NCBI RefSeq assembly: GCF_001758465.1
Contig: NZ_MJIC01000020.1
Location: 1 to 64,000 of the forward strand
Source: Marisediminitalea lipolytica
GTDB taxonomy: Bacteria; Pseudomonadota; Gammaproteobacteria; Enterobacterales; Alteromonadaceae
Length of the DNA: 64,000 nucleotides
Direction: 5' to 3'
A model generated the notes under the pieces. That model ran no database searches. It was not told the origin of the DNA and was given only the letters and a program-made list of their open reading frames with translations. This document shows, one piece after another, positions 17,416 through 25,575 of the stretch. Numbering within the stretch: position 1 is the stretch's first letter; the number at the start of each line of letters is the position of its first letter. The position numbers and the translations under genes are program-made.

Positions 17416-18743
17416 GCTTGCTTCTCCTGATTAGCCAGGTGATCAGGTTTGGTGTTAATCCGCAGGGCTAAACCCGCCCCTACCACAAATAGAATACCTG
17501 TCAGCGCCAGCGCATTTCTGGGGTCACTGCCAAGCAATGAGTCATAGAAATACCCCACTGACAGCATTTCCATAATCTGTGGTAAACAAATCATGGCATT
17601 CAGCAGTCCCATATACACGCCAACCCTTGCTGCTGGCGTCACATCAGCCGCAATAATAAAGGGCACGGTGATCACCGCCGACCAGCCAATCCCAACCAGC
17701 GCCATACAAACAAAGGTAGTGTAAAGGTCGGTGGTCAGCTGCATAGACAAATAGCCCACACCACCAATCAATAAGAACAGCGCATAGGTTTTGGCATCAC
17801 CGATTCTGGTCACCACTTTGGCGATAAACAGGGCCATGATTAAGGTGGTCACGTTCATAACAGTGAAGGCCATACCCACCTGTGCGGTACCTTCAGCAAA
17901 TCCGGGGCTATCGGGCGTAGGGGCATCGTATACATGGCGGGCTATCGACAGCGCCAGGTACTGCCACATCATAGGTAAACCAAACCAGGTGGCCAGTTTT
18001 ACCCACCAGGCGGCGCGCAGTGACTTTGGCATATCGCGGATAGCATCCCACAGTTCAGTAAACACATGGGAAAGACTTTTGTGCTCCCGTTTGGCATGAA
18101 ACGCTGCCAAATCTTCCGGTGGGTACTCTTCCGTTCGGGCAAACGACCACAGGGCAGAAAGCAGGATCACTACCACACCAATGGCAAAGGAATACTTAAC
18201 AATTTCAGGGATCGCTTTACCGTCCGTTTCTGCCGATACGCCAGCGGCTATCATAATTAACGGCATTAATCCGGCCAGAATTTGCCCGGCAGCGATCATG
18301 AATGACTGAAGAGCATAGCCAAAGGGACGCTGCTGATGATTCAATTTGTCACCCACCAGTGCGCGGTAGGGTTCCATCGCTGTGTTCATGGCGGCATCAA
18401 GGATCCAGAACAATCCTACCACCATCCATAATTCCGGCACATAAGGCATAAACATCACCGCCAGCGAGCCTACCAGCGCCCCCATCAAAAAGAAGGGTTT
18501 TCGCCGACCAAAGCGGGTCCATGTACCATCGCTTATTGCCCCGATTAGCGGCTGAATTAATAACCCGGTTACCGGACCGGCTAACCAGAGAATGGGTAAT
18601 TCGTGTTCTGCAGCGCCATGATAGCGGAATATCGGGCTTAAATTCGCTTGCTGTAAGCCAAAGCCATACTGAATACCGAAAAAGCCGAAACACATGTTCC
18701 AGATTTGCCAGAAACTAAGCTGGGGTTTTAGTGAGTCTTTCAT
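17412..18743 (-). CDS. MFS sugar transporter (MalT/SLC45-like)
   Basis: A 443-residue protein with about 12 membrane helices. It resembles proton-coupled sucrose/maltose porters found in marine gammaproteobacteria: the N-terminal SFWQIWNMCFGFFGIQYGFGLQQANLSPIF, the loop D-G-T-W-T-R-F-G-R-R-K-P-F, and an aromatic-rich TM1. It is first in a two-gene operon with the alpha-glucosidase, which points to maltose or an isomalto-oligosaccharide. No outer-membrane receptor or LacI regulator lies adjacent. Confidence 0.85.
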   Translation of the reverse strand: MKDSLKPQLSFWQIWNMCFGFFGIQYGFGLQQANLSPIFRYHGAAEHELPILWLAGPVTGLLIQPLIGAISDGTWTRFGRRKPFFLMGALVGSLAVMFMPYVPELWMVVGLFWILDAAMNTAMEPYRALVGDKLNHQQRPFGYALQSFMIAAGQILAGLMPLIMIAAGVSAETDGKAIPEIVKYSFAIGVVVILLSALWSFARTEEYPPEDLAAFHAKREHKSLSHVFTELWDAIRDMPKSLRAAWWVKLATWFGLPMMWQYLALSIARHVYDAPTPDSPGFAEGTAQVGMAFTVMNVTTLIMALFIAKVVTRIGDAKTYALFLLIGGVGYLSMQLTTDLYTTFVCMALVGIGWSAVITVPFIIAADVTPAARVGVYMGLLNAMICLPQIMEMLSVGYFYDSLLGSDPRNALALTGILFVVGAGLALRINTKPDHLANQEKQA

Positions 18744-18841
18744 TTATGCAACTCTTATTCTTGGTAATACCGGTTTACTTAACGCCAAAGCGCCAATTCA
18801 CACCGCACACATAAAAACAACATTTAATTAACCTTTAATCA

Positions 18842-18859
18842 ATCTTAAACGATTAAGAT
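18842..18859. promoter_or_regulatory. Dyad upstream of the sugar porter operon
   Basis: A perfect 7-bp inverted repeat (atcttaa/ttaagat, 4-base gap) lies about 100 bases upstream of the sugar transporter start and 147 bases upstream of the divergent MFS exporter. It could be an operator for either gene. No regulator gene is adjacent and no known consensus was matched. Confidence 0.3.
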
Positions 18860-19005
18860 GATTTGGCAACCCTTGCTACCGATATTTTTAAATTCCTTGC
18901 TGATTGCTTTTTAATGAATAGCAACGCCCTTCACCGAAGTGTCATGCGCAAGGCATATGCTGAGTGTTTATTTATTCGCGGTTAACTAAGCCCCAGGTCA
19001 AGATA

Positions 19006-20223
19006 ATGCACGCTGAATTGCCCACTCATCGTTTTTACGTGATAGTGCTGACATTTATTTTACTGTCTGTACTCGGGCAGATTTCAACCAGTATTTACAC
19101 GCCTTTCTTTGCGGACCTTGCCGACGGGTTCAACACGTCACTGCGAATTATAGAAAAGAGCGTAGCGACCTTTCTGCTCGCCTTTTCTATTTCTCAGCTA
19201 CTTTCAGGTATGGGCTGTGATTACCTTAAAAAACACACCTTTTTAGTTGTTGGCTTATTGGTTTTTATCGTTGGTTCACTGCTGGCTGCAACGGCTCAGA
19301 CGGAGTCGCAGTTTCTGCTCGGACGCATCGTGCAGGGCCTTGGCGGCGGTGTGGGCGTATCGGTAACCCGGGCGCTGTCGACGCAGCTGTTTAGTGAGCA
19401 ACAGCTGACGATTTCTCTTTCCCTGACTAACGTGGCCTTTGGTATCGCCCCTGCGGTATCACCCGTAATAGGAACGGTTATCGGGCACTATTTTGGCCTT
19501 TCGGCCCTGTTCTATTTTGTCGCTTTGCTGGCGTTTTTAACTCTGTTGCTATTAATTTTCAGTCTGTTTACGGTAAGACAGGTGGCGCCGACACAGCAAA
19601 ACGTGTTTGGCGAAACACTGGGGCTTATCAGGTCCGTGTTCAACAAAATCTTGCTGGTTGGCGTCGCCAGTGGTTTGCTTTACGGCATCGTTTTTTGCTT
19701 TGTTACTGTGGCGCCGGCCATCATTCTTGGTCAACACCAGCAGAGCAAAACGGTTTTTTCGGTGTATTCGCTGTTAGCTACAGCCTGCTTTGTCGCGGGG
19801 AGCCTGGTTAATATCCGTCTGGTGGCAAGTTCTGTCATCAGCAAGTTTAGCGTCAGCTGTCTGCTGATTTTTATGCTCTCTGCCCTGCAGTTTATTACCA
19901 TTGGCTATTTTAACGTTACTACTCTGCCACTGTTGCTGTGCTTTAGCTATGTGATGTTTTTTGTTATCGGTGTCGCCATGCCGTGCAGTGTCAGTATTAT
20001 GTTAGGGTTTTCGAAAACCTCAGCCGGTTTTCTGGCCGCGCTGGTAGGCTTTTTTCATTTAACCGGCGCATCATTGGGGGCTTATCTGGTTGCCGAGCAG
20101 ACTAATGACCCAACACAATCATTTGCTTTGGTAACTGGTTTACTGGGGGTGGGTAGTCTGATAGCGAGCCGCCTGATGGGCTCAAAGCATGAAGAGCAAA
20201 AAACGGATAATGGTGGAAGATAA
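19006..20223 (+). CDS. MFS drug-type exporter (Bcr/CflA/EmrD-like, DHA1)
   Basis: The 405-residue inner-membrane protein is counted from ATG 19006 (MHAELPTHRFYVIV), preceded by caggtcaag; an in-frame GTG at 18964 is less likely. Twelve hydrophobic helices are visible. The DHA1 motif A region is degenerate (SGMGCDYLKKHTFLVVG) and motif C appears as GIAPAVSPVIGTVIG. Such proteins export drugs, amino acids or metabolites by proton antiport. The substrate is unknown. Confidence 0.78.
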   Translation: MHAELPTHRFYVIVLTFILLSVLGQISTSIYTPFFADLADGFNTSLRIIEKSVATFLLAFSISQLLSGMGCDYLKKHTFLVVGLLVFIVGSLLAATAQTESQFLLGRIVQGLGGGVGVSVTRALSTQLFSEQQLTISLSLTNVAFGIAPAVSPVIGTVIGHYFGLSALFYFVALLAFLTLLLLIFSLFTVRQVAPTQQNVFGETLGLIRSVFNKILLVGVASGLLYGIVFCFVTVAPAIILGQHQQSKTVFSVYSLLATACFVAGSLVNIRLVASSVISKFSVSCLLIFMLSALQFITIGYFNVTTLPLLLCFSYVMFFVIGVAMPCSVSIMLGFSKTSAGFLAALVGFFHLTGASLGAYLVAEQTNDPTQSFALVTGLLGVGSLIASRLMGSKHEEQKTDNGGR

Positions 20224-20274
20224 AAGTCAGATAAGGGCTGCCTTCATCAAAACACAGCCCCTGTCTCGTTTAGC

Positions 20275-20781
20275 TTATTGTTCTAAGAACTCATCACTCA
20301 GATAGAGCTCTTCATTGCTGTTAATACCGACCTTACGATTCAGTACGTTCTGGGCAATTTCCTGAGCTTCTTGCAGCGAGTGCATTTTGTAAGTACCACA
20401 CTGGTATTCGTTAAGCTCTGGAATGTCAGACTCGGACTGCACCTTCAGTACGTCGTTCATTGCTGCCACCCAGGCAGCAGCCACGCGCTCTTCTTCCGGA
20501 GTACCAATCAGGCTCATGTAAAAACCGGTTCGACAGCCCATTGGCGAAATATCAATAATTTCTACGTCTGCCGCATTCAGGTGATCGCGCATAAAGCCGG
20601 CAAATAAATGCTCCAGTGTGTGGATGCCTTTTTCTGACAACGCTTCCTGATTTGGAACGGTAAAGCGCAGGTCATAAACCGTAATCGGATCGCCCTTTGG
20701 CGTATTCATTTTTTTTGCAATACGCACTGCTGGCGCCTGCATACGAGTGTGATCAACACGGAAGCTGTCGAGTAATGGCAT
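20275..20781 (-). CDS. luxS: S-ribosylhomocysteine lyase LuxS
   Basis: The 168-residue protein has the complete metal site: His54 and His58 in the HTLEH motif and Cys128 in EYQCGTYK. The catalytic Cys83 lies in GCRTGFYM. LuxS cleaves S-ribosylhomocysteine to homocysteine and the AI-2 precursor DPD, serving both the activated methyl cycle and quorum signalling. It is monocistronic and convergent with the MFS exporter. No lsr or luxPQ genes are in the window. Confidence 0.97.
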   Translation of the reverse strand: MPLLDSFRVDHTRMQAPAVRIAKKMNTPKGDPITVYDLRFTVPNQEALSEKGIHTLEHLFAGFMRDHLNAADVEIIDISPMGCRTGFYMSLIGTPEEERVAAAWVAAMNDVLKVQSESDIPELNEYQCGTYKMHSLQEAQEIAQNVLNRKVGINSNEELYLSDEFLEQ

Positions 20782-20943
20782 AAAGGATCCCTAGATTGCT
20801 AACCATAACGAGCGGTTAAGTACGCGCGTTATAATAAATAAGTTTAATCACACTATTGTACATCAAGTATCGGGGATAAACATACCGCAGCGTTGCGCAA
20901 GGGTGTACCCTGTAAACAATTGAGCACCTGATTAAGGAATCTT

Positions 20944-21411
20944 ATGAATAAGTACTTATTGATAGTGACGAGTGTACTGGCGCTGAGCGGCTGTGACCGC
21001 AATGAAGTCGGCGACGTCTCGTTAGGGTTATTTACCACCAAGGACATCAAAATTGACATGTTCAGCGACCCGCTGATCCCCGGCGTCACCTGCCATGTAG
21101 CAAGTATCGAAGCGGATCTAAGTCTGGCCGATCCTTCAGACAGTTCTATTGCCTGTCGTCAAACGGGCGATATCACAGCCGCCATGATAGCCGCCATTGA
21201 TAAATCCAAATCGGGTGATGTGGTATTTAAAAAGTCAAAAAGCGTATTATTCAAAAACATGAAAATCCGCCGTATCTTTGATCCGCAGAATCAGACCCTG
21301 ATGTATCTGGCTTATTCCACCAAGGAAACCTCCGGCAGTTTCAAGCATAGTTTATCCACGGTGCCCCTTTGGGGCACGGCGGCCTACCAGGCCCCCGTTA
21401 AAACTAACTAG
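20944..21411 (+). CDS. creA: CreA-family lipoprotein
   Basis: A 155-residue protein with a lipoprotein signal (LALSGC, Cys17 as the lipidated residue), so probably anchored in a membrane facing the periplasm. It matches the CreA family: the DPLIPGVTCHV opening, SIACRQTGDI, FKNMKIRRIFD and a C-terminal LMYLAYSTKE...STVPLW. CreA has no established biochemical function. The mature domain carries two Cys (in VTCHV and IACRQ) that could form a disulfide. Divergent from luxS with a 162-base gap. Confidence 0.88.
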   Translation: MNKYLLIVTSVLALSGCDRNEVGDVSLGLFTTKDIKIDMFSDPLIPGVTCHVASIEADLSLADPSDSSIACRQTGDITAAMIAAIDKSKSGDVVFKKSKSVLFKNMKIRRIFDPQNQTLMYLAYSTKETSGSFKHSLSTVPLWGTAAYQAPVKTN

Positions 21412-21819
21412 TAAAGAATCCACCTTATAAAGAAGGTGGCTTTGCGTTCCCCCCCTAAAAGGGGCTCTATCTCAATCGAAGAAAGGACAATATTTGTGCC
21501 CTTCTTCAGTGCTGTCGTCGTCGCTGGCATACATAACAAACCAGAAGAATCATCATGGATGAGGATTCAGTCGATGCGGCACAGGGATGTGCCGTCATTG
21601 ACGGTCTGGTTTGTTCTGCCAGGGACGATGACGCTTTTCACTGATAAGGGCTGCGGGGAGTCCAGAGTGGTTCACAGTCACCGGGTCGCACCACACCCTC
21701 TGGTCGGTGTCGGCGACTCCGACAACAATCTATATACATCCCACTTTGCTAGCTTACATGTACGGGCAAAGCCCTACCATGAATGATAACCACATACAGG
21801 AGTAGGTGGTTTAGGGCTG
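21412..21819. other. Strongly folded non-coding region, several nested hairpins
   Basis: This 408-base gap between creA and the MscS gene is unusually rich in inverted repeats. In order: ccacctt/aaggtgg (21421-21440) just after creA; cccct/agggg near 21453-21466; gaag/cttc around 21478-21507; a long imperfect stem pairing 21514-21545 with 21605-21632, which includes a perfect 11-bp arm (aacaaaccaga 21535-21545 with tctggtttgtt 21605-21615); a hairpin inside it, ggcaca-ggga-tgtgcc at about 21578-21593; ggagtccagag 21657-21667 with ctctg 21698-21702 and gactcc 21715-21720; and agcccta/tagggct (21770-21776, 21812-21818). A plus-strand open frame at 21436-21786 has no ribosome site and no protein-like composition. 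The best reading is a structured RNA or an intergenic repeat element. The first hairpin may be the creA terminator. Confidence 0.5.
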
Positions 21820-21844
21820 AAAACAAAAAAGGGGCGTAAACCCC
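21820..21844 (-). terminator. Intrinsic terminator of the MscS-type channel gene
   Basis: On the minus strand a 4-bp G:C stem extended by A:U pairs (ggggtttacgcccc) is followed by ttttttgtttt. It lies 14 bases past the stop of the gene at 21858. Confidence 0.8.
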
Positions 21845-21857
21845 TTGCCGCATAAAG

Positions 21858-23177
21858 CTATGGCGTAGTATTACGCAATGAAATGGCTTCTTCGTTGATC
21901 ACCCGTACCTCCCGTTGTGGGAACGGAATCTCAATATTGTGCTCCCGCAGGGTTTCAAAAACGATCAACAATAAATCGCCGCCAACGCGGTTTTTACCGT
22001 CATCGATTCCTTCCATCCAAAACTCGACAAACATGTTAACGCCCGAGTCACCAAAGCTGTCTATTTCACAATCCGGACGCTCCTCAAAAGGAATGTCCGG
22101 CCCGCTGATCACCTGCGGATGCTCACTGACTGCCTCTTTTAGTATTTCGACCATGGCGCGAATATCGGTTTTGTAAGCCACCGAAAAATCGATGCGATAA
22201 CGCTGCTTTGGATCCTTATGGGTCCAGTTAATCAGCAGTGAACTGATAAACTTTTCATTGGGCACCAGAATGTCTTTACCATCATAGGTTTCCAGTACGG
22301 CGTAGCGCATTTTAAATTCGCGCACAAAGCCTTTGCTGCCGTCATCAAGCTCTACAAAATCGCCAACGGTTAAAGAACGGTCCAACAGGATGATGATGCC
22401 TGAAATGAAGTTAGAGGCAATGGACTGTAATCCCAGACCAAGCCCCACACCCAGAGCACCACCAAATACCGCCAGCGCAGTAAGATTGATGCCCATAATA
22501 TTCAGCAGAAGCAGGAATATCACACAGAATAAAACCACTTCAAACAGCTTGGAGAACACCTCTTTGGTGGTGACATCCAGCTTTTCGTGATTACGAATAA
22601 TATCCTTACCCATTACACTGGAGGCTCGTCCCAGCCAAAACAGCAGGATGCCAAATATAGTTACTCTTGCCACGCCATAAGCCGACACACTGACATTACC
22701 AATGTTGATAGATATGGCTTCCAATGCATCTATAACGGCGGGTAGCACGTCTATCATATGCAGAAAGACAATGGGCAAACCCACCCAGCGTAAAAAATTA
22801 GCGATTCCCTTACTTTCGACAAAAGCACGGATAAATGAATTAAGGAAAATCATGATGGCCACTACGACGGCCACTTCCAGCAACCAGGCATCAAGCTGAT
22901 ACTGTTTACCCAGCACCGAAGTCAGCTTAAGCAGCGTAATGGTAAAAATAGGAAATAAGGTACCGCCCAACCGGTACATTTTGAGCTTGATAACGTGCGC
23001 GCCTTCTGCTGGCGCTTCTCTGGTCCAGCTAAATTGCTTGCGTAAACTGGACGAAACCAGCCATGCCAGCACGTAAATAGAGAGAATAGCAATGACCTGA
23101 TAAATGAAGGTCGGGCTTAATACCGCTTGCTTAGCCGCTAGAAATGCACTTTCAAACTGGGCGATAAAGGCGTCCAT
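21858..23177 (-). CDS. MscS-family mechanosensitive channel
   Basis: The 439-residue inner-membrane protein has five or so hydrophobic segments before the MscS core. The pore-lining helix is glycine-rich (AVFGGALGVGLGLGLQSIASNFISG), followed by the beta-domain LDRSLTVGDFVELDDGSKGFVREFKMRYAVLETYDGKDILVPNEKFIS that defines the family. The extended N-terminus (about 200 residues, four helices) places it with larger, YbdG/YnaI-like members. It releases solutes on osmotic down-shock. Monocistronic, with its own terminator. Confidence 0.88.
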   Translation of the reverse strand: MDAFIAQFESAFLAAKQAVLSPTFIYQVIAILSIYVLAWLVSSSLRKQFSWTREAPAEGAHVIKLKMYRLGGTLFPIFTITLLKLTSVLGKQYQLDAWLLEVAVVVAIMIFLNSFIRAFVESKGIANFLRWVGLPIVFLHMIDVLPAVIDALEAISINIGNVSVSAYGVARVTIFGILLFWLGRASSVMGKDIIRNHEKLDVTTKEVFSKLFEVVLFCVIFLLLLNIMGINLTALAVFGGALGVGLGLGLQSIASNFISGIIILLDRSLTVGDFVELDDGSKGFVREFKMRYAVLETYDGKDILVPNEKFISSLLINWTHKDPKQRYRIDFSVAYKTDIRAMVEILKEAVSEHPQVISGPDIPFEERPDCEIDSFGDSGVNMFVEFWMEGIDDGKNRVGGDLLLIVFETLREHNIEIPFPQREVRVINEEAISLRNTTP

Positions 23178-23416
23178 AATTTACCTTATAAAGGGATAGT
23201 TTCGGGGCAGTTGTATCGCTAATCCCACCCAAGGTAAAGAAATAATTTCTAAAATATTATTAATAATTATCTATAACGCAATCGACAATTCGGCTAGTTT
23301 ATAGTCTGGCTTCGCTCCATTCATCTTTGATTTACGGCTTACCATCGTCAGTCACCTTGATAGGTTTTAACAACACCCGCAAATATGGTTAGTAAACAAG
23401 ATAAAGGAGCTTACTT

Positions 23417-23782
23417 ATGTGGGATAAAACGACGCTGGACACTATTGTTGAGGCCGATGATTTGAAGGTGGCCCCTTTTCGCGCCGATGGCAAGACAACT
23501 GGCACGCCAACCTGGATTTGGTGTGTGCAGGTAGAAGGAAACCTTTATGTGCGAGCATACAGTGGCACCAGCTCAAGATGGTATCAGTCGGCCTTGCAAC
23601 AAAAGGCGGGTCAGATCCATGCCGCGGGCAATGTTTACGATGTTAATTTTGCACCGGCCCCAGAAGACATGAATGACAGCATTGATAACGCTTATCGCAC
23701 TAAATATGCCGGCAGCAGTTATCTCTCGCCGATGGTAAGTGAGCGGGCCAGATTAGCCACCGTTTGCATAACGCCCGTTTAA
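23417..23782 (+). CDS. DUF2255-family protein
   Basis: The 121-residue protein matches DUF2255 along its length: DDLKVAPFRADGKTTGTPTWIWCVQVEG, LYVRAYSGTSSRWYQSAL and IDNAYRTKYAG. The fold resembles small split-barrel (pyridoxamine oxidase/nitroreductase-like) proteins, but no function is known. No signal peptide. An aaggag box lies 7-12 bases before the ATG. Stands alone. Confidence 0.75.
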   Translation: MWDKTTLDTIVEADDLKVAPFRADGKTTGTPTWIWCVQVEGNLYVRAYSGTSSRWYQSALQQKAGQIHAAGNVYDVNFAPAPEDMNDSIDNAYRTKYAGSSYLSPMVSERARLATVCITPV

Positions 23783-23795
23783 CTGACTGAATCTG

Positions 23796-23930
23796 CTACC
23801 CGTTAGCGGATTGCTGGTAGTGAGCCGCTTTCTTGTAATACATCTTCTGGTCAGCCATATCCAGCCGTAGCGCGAAGGTTTTCAGCTTAGACGCCATCGC
23901 AAATGCCGTTTTCGCATTGCCATAGTAGTG
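23796..23930 (-). pseudogene. Gene remnant, 44 codons, possibly the end of a GGDEF gene
   Basis: The minus strand holds an open frame with no start that ends at a stop at 23796-23798 and is cut by stops just upstream (23934 onward). It reads HYYGNAKTAFAMASKLKTF, then LRLDMADQKMYYKKAAHY and SANG. The A-D-x-x-M-Y-x-x-K pattern recalls the C-terminal helix of diguanylate cyclase domains, but the match is short. It may be the debris of a deleted gene in the gap before the sigma-factor gene. Confidence 0.3.
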
Positions 23931-23982
23931 TCACAATTACAGGTTATCTTGCCGCCTTTGTCATAAAAACGAACCGGTTGTA

Positions 23983-24510
23983 ATGCAATCCAGTGTGAAC
24001 ATTAACTGGCAGGGATTAAGTACTGCAGATTCAGAACAATTAAAGGCATCGCTGAAAGCCTTTATTCATGGTCTGACCCACGATGCAGCGCAGGCCGATG
24101 ATATCTATCAGGAAACCTTACTGCGTACCGGTAAAAGCGCACGCTTTACCGAGCTGGAAAGCCCGCTGGCCTATATGATTACGGTGGCCAAATCGGTGCT
24201 GTATGATTTTCAGCGCAAGCGCACACCCAATGCCGTAGAGGTCGAACTTATCGATCTTGAAGCCGCTAATGACGGCCCCGAGCACGCCCATCAGCAGCAA
24301 CAAAAACTCCGCTGTATTGCCGCGATTATTGAGTCGATGTCACCACAGCGCCGGCAGGTCTTTTTATTACGCCGGGTAGAAGGTCTGAGTCGCGATGACA
24401 TTGCCGTTCAGCTTGGACTAAGTGTGGAAGCGGTTAAAAAACATTTAACCCGCGCCATGACCGAACTCACCCTCAAACTGGAAGAAGCAGGCTGGACGCC
24501 GGACAATTAA
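23983..24510 (+). CDS. ECF sigma factor, FecI-like
   Basis: The 175-residue protein has sigma region 2 (about residues 20-75, with DDIYQETLLRTGK) and region 4 (about 115-165, MSPQRRQVFLLRRVEGLSRDDIAVQLGLSVEAVKKHLTRAM). Together with the next two genes it forms a surface-signalling unit: the receptor senses a ligand, the FecR-like protein relays it, and this sigma factor transcribes the receptor gene. Its stop overlaps the start of the anti-sigma gene by one base (TAATG). Confidence 0.88.
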   Translation: MQSSVNINWQGLSTADSEQLKASLKAFIHGLTHDAAQADDIYQETLLRTGKSARFTELESPLAYMITVAKSVLYDFQRKRTPNAVEVELIDLEAANDGPEHAHQQQQKLRCIAAIIESMSPQRRQVFLLRRVEGLSRDDIAVQLGLSVEAVKKHLTRAMTELTLKLEEAGWTPDN

Positions 24511-25556
24511 TGTCCCCGTTTTCGACAAATTCTATTCTACTTATTATGGCCTCACTCACACACACAACCATGACCGAGTCGCAACGATTAGAACAAGCCG
24601 CCGACTGGCTGGATCGCATTGATGAGTTTAACGAACAGGATAAACAGGCATTTGCCTGCTGGTTAAACGATAACGACAATCGCGAGGCGTTTAATCGTAT
24701 GGCCAAAGCCCTTGGTCAGCCCGAAATACAAATGGCCGCCCGCCAACTCCACCAGCAAGAAATTCAGGCGCAAACCAACGTAGTGAGTTTGCGAAAATCA
24801 GTGTGGCTCAAAGCCACCCTGGCTACCGCTGCTACGCTGGCAATGTTTGCAATTTTACCCTCCTTAACTGACAGCCTTAACAATTCCTCGCCTGTGGCCC
24901 AGCCAGTGCCAACCCAGGCGGCAAGCTGGCACAATCAGCAGGCACACTTTGGCACCGCCATTGGCGAGAACCGTTCGGCTAATCTGGTTGATGGCTCGAT
25001 TGTCTATCTGAACGGCGACAGTACGCTGGAGGTCAACCACAACGAGGCTTTACGCGAAGTCAGTCTCACCTCAGGTCAGGCTTATTTCGATGTTGCTCAC
25101 GAACCCCAACGCCCCTTTATCGTGGAGCTGGGTAACGCCAGCGTAAGGGTTGTGGGTACGGCGTTTGACATTGATCGTCTGGCAGATAAAACCGAGATCC
25201 GCGTTTATGAAGGCATTGTCAGCGTAAGGGCGGGTAAAACCCTGATGCTGCACAAAGGTGAAGGTGCAGTATTACAGGCCGGCCACTGGCAACGCACCTT
25301 TAAGCTCGACGATGCCGCCTTACCGCAGTGGCGTACCGGCTGGTTAGAGGTAAACAATCAGGCGCTAATGGAGCTGGTGATGCGCCTCAACCGACATATC
25401 CGAAAACCGATTCGGATAAATGGCGATGCCACCTTACCCGTATCAGGCCGCTTTAATCTTAAAGCGCCTGAGCAGGCTCTACAGTTACTCAATGCCATGG
25501 ACGATTTAACGCTGACCGAGATGGACGACTATTATCAGCTCTCTGTAACTTTATAA
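24510..25556 (+). CDS. FecR-like anti-sigma factor
   Basis: The 348-residue product has an N-terminal cytosolic domain (AADWLDRIDEFNEQDKQAF, DUF4880-like), one membrane helix (about residues 90-115, LKATLATAATLAMFAILPSL), and a periplasmic FecR domain. That domain shows ENRSANLVDGSIVYLNGDSTLEV, GQAYFDVAHEPQRPFIVELGNASVRVVGTAFDIDR and VYEGIVSVRAG, followed by a C-terminal STN-like region that contacts the receptor. Downstream ATGs at 24546 and 24570 are alternative starts; 24510 is chosen for the overlap with the sigma gene. Confidence 0.88.
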   Translation: MSPFSTNSILLIMASLTHTTMTESQRLEQAADWLDRIDEFNEQDKQAFACWLNDNDNREAFNRMAKALGQPEIQMAARQLHQQEIQAQTNVVSLRKSVWLKATLATAATLAMFAILPSLTDSLNNSSPVAQPVPTQAASWHNQQAHFGTAIGENRSANLVDGSIVYLNGDSTLEVNHNEALREVSLTSGQAYFDVAHEPQRPFIVELGNASVRVVGTAFDIDRLADKTEIRVYEGIVSVRAGKTLMLHKGEGAVLQAGHWQRTFKLDDAALPQWRTGWLEVNNQALMELVMRLNRHIRKPIRINGDATLPVSGRFNLKAPEQALQLLNAMDDLTLTEMDDYYQLSVTL

Positions 25557-25575
25557 TACGCCGCAGATACTGAGC

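Noticed and set aside
20235-20260. gggctg/cagccc repeat between the MFS exporter and luxS as a terminator
   Set aside because: The stem is only 6 bp with a 14-base loop and no T-run.
21436-21786. Plus-strand open frame of 116 codons between creA and the MscS gene
   Set aside because: It has no ribosome site, reads through hairpins and has a composition unlike a real protein. The stretch is better explained as structured non-coding sequence.
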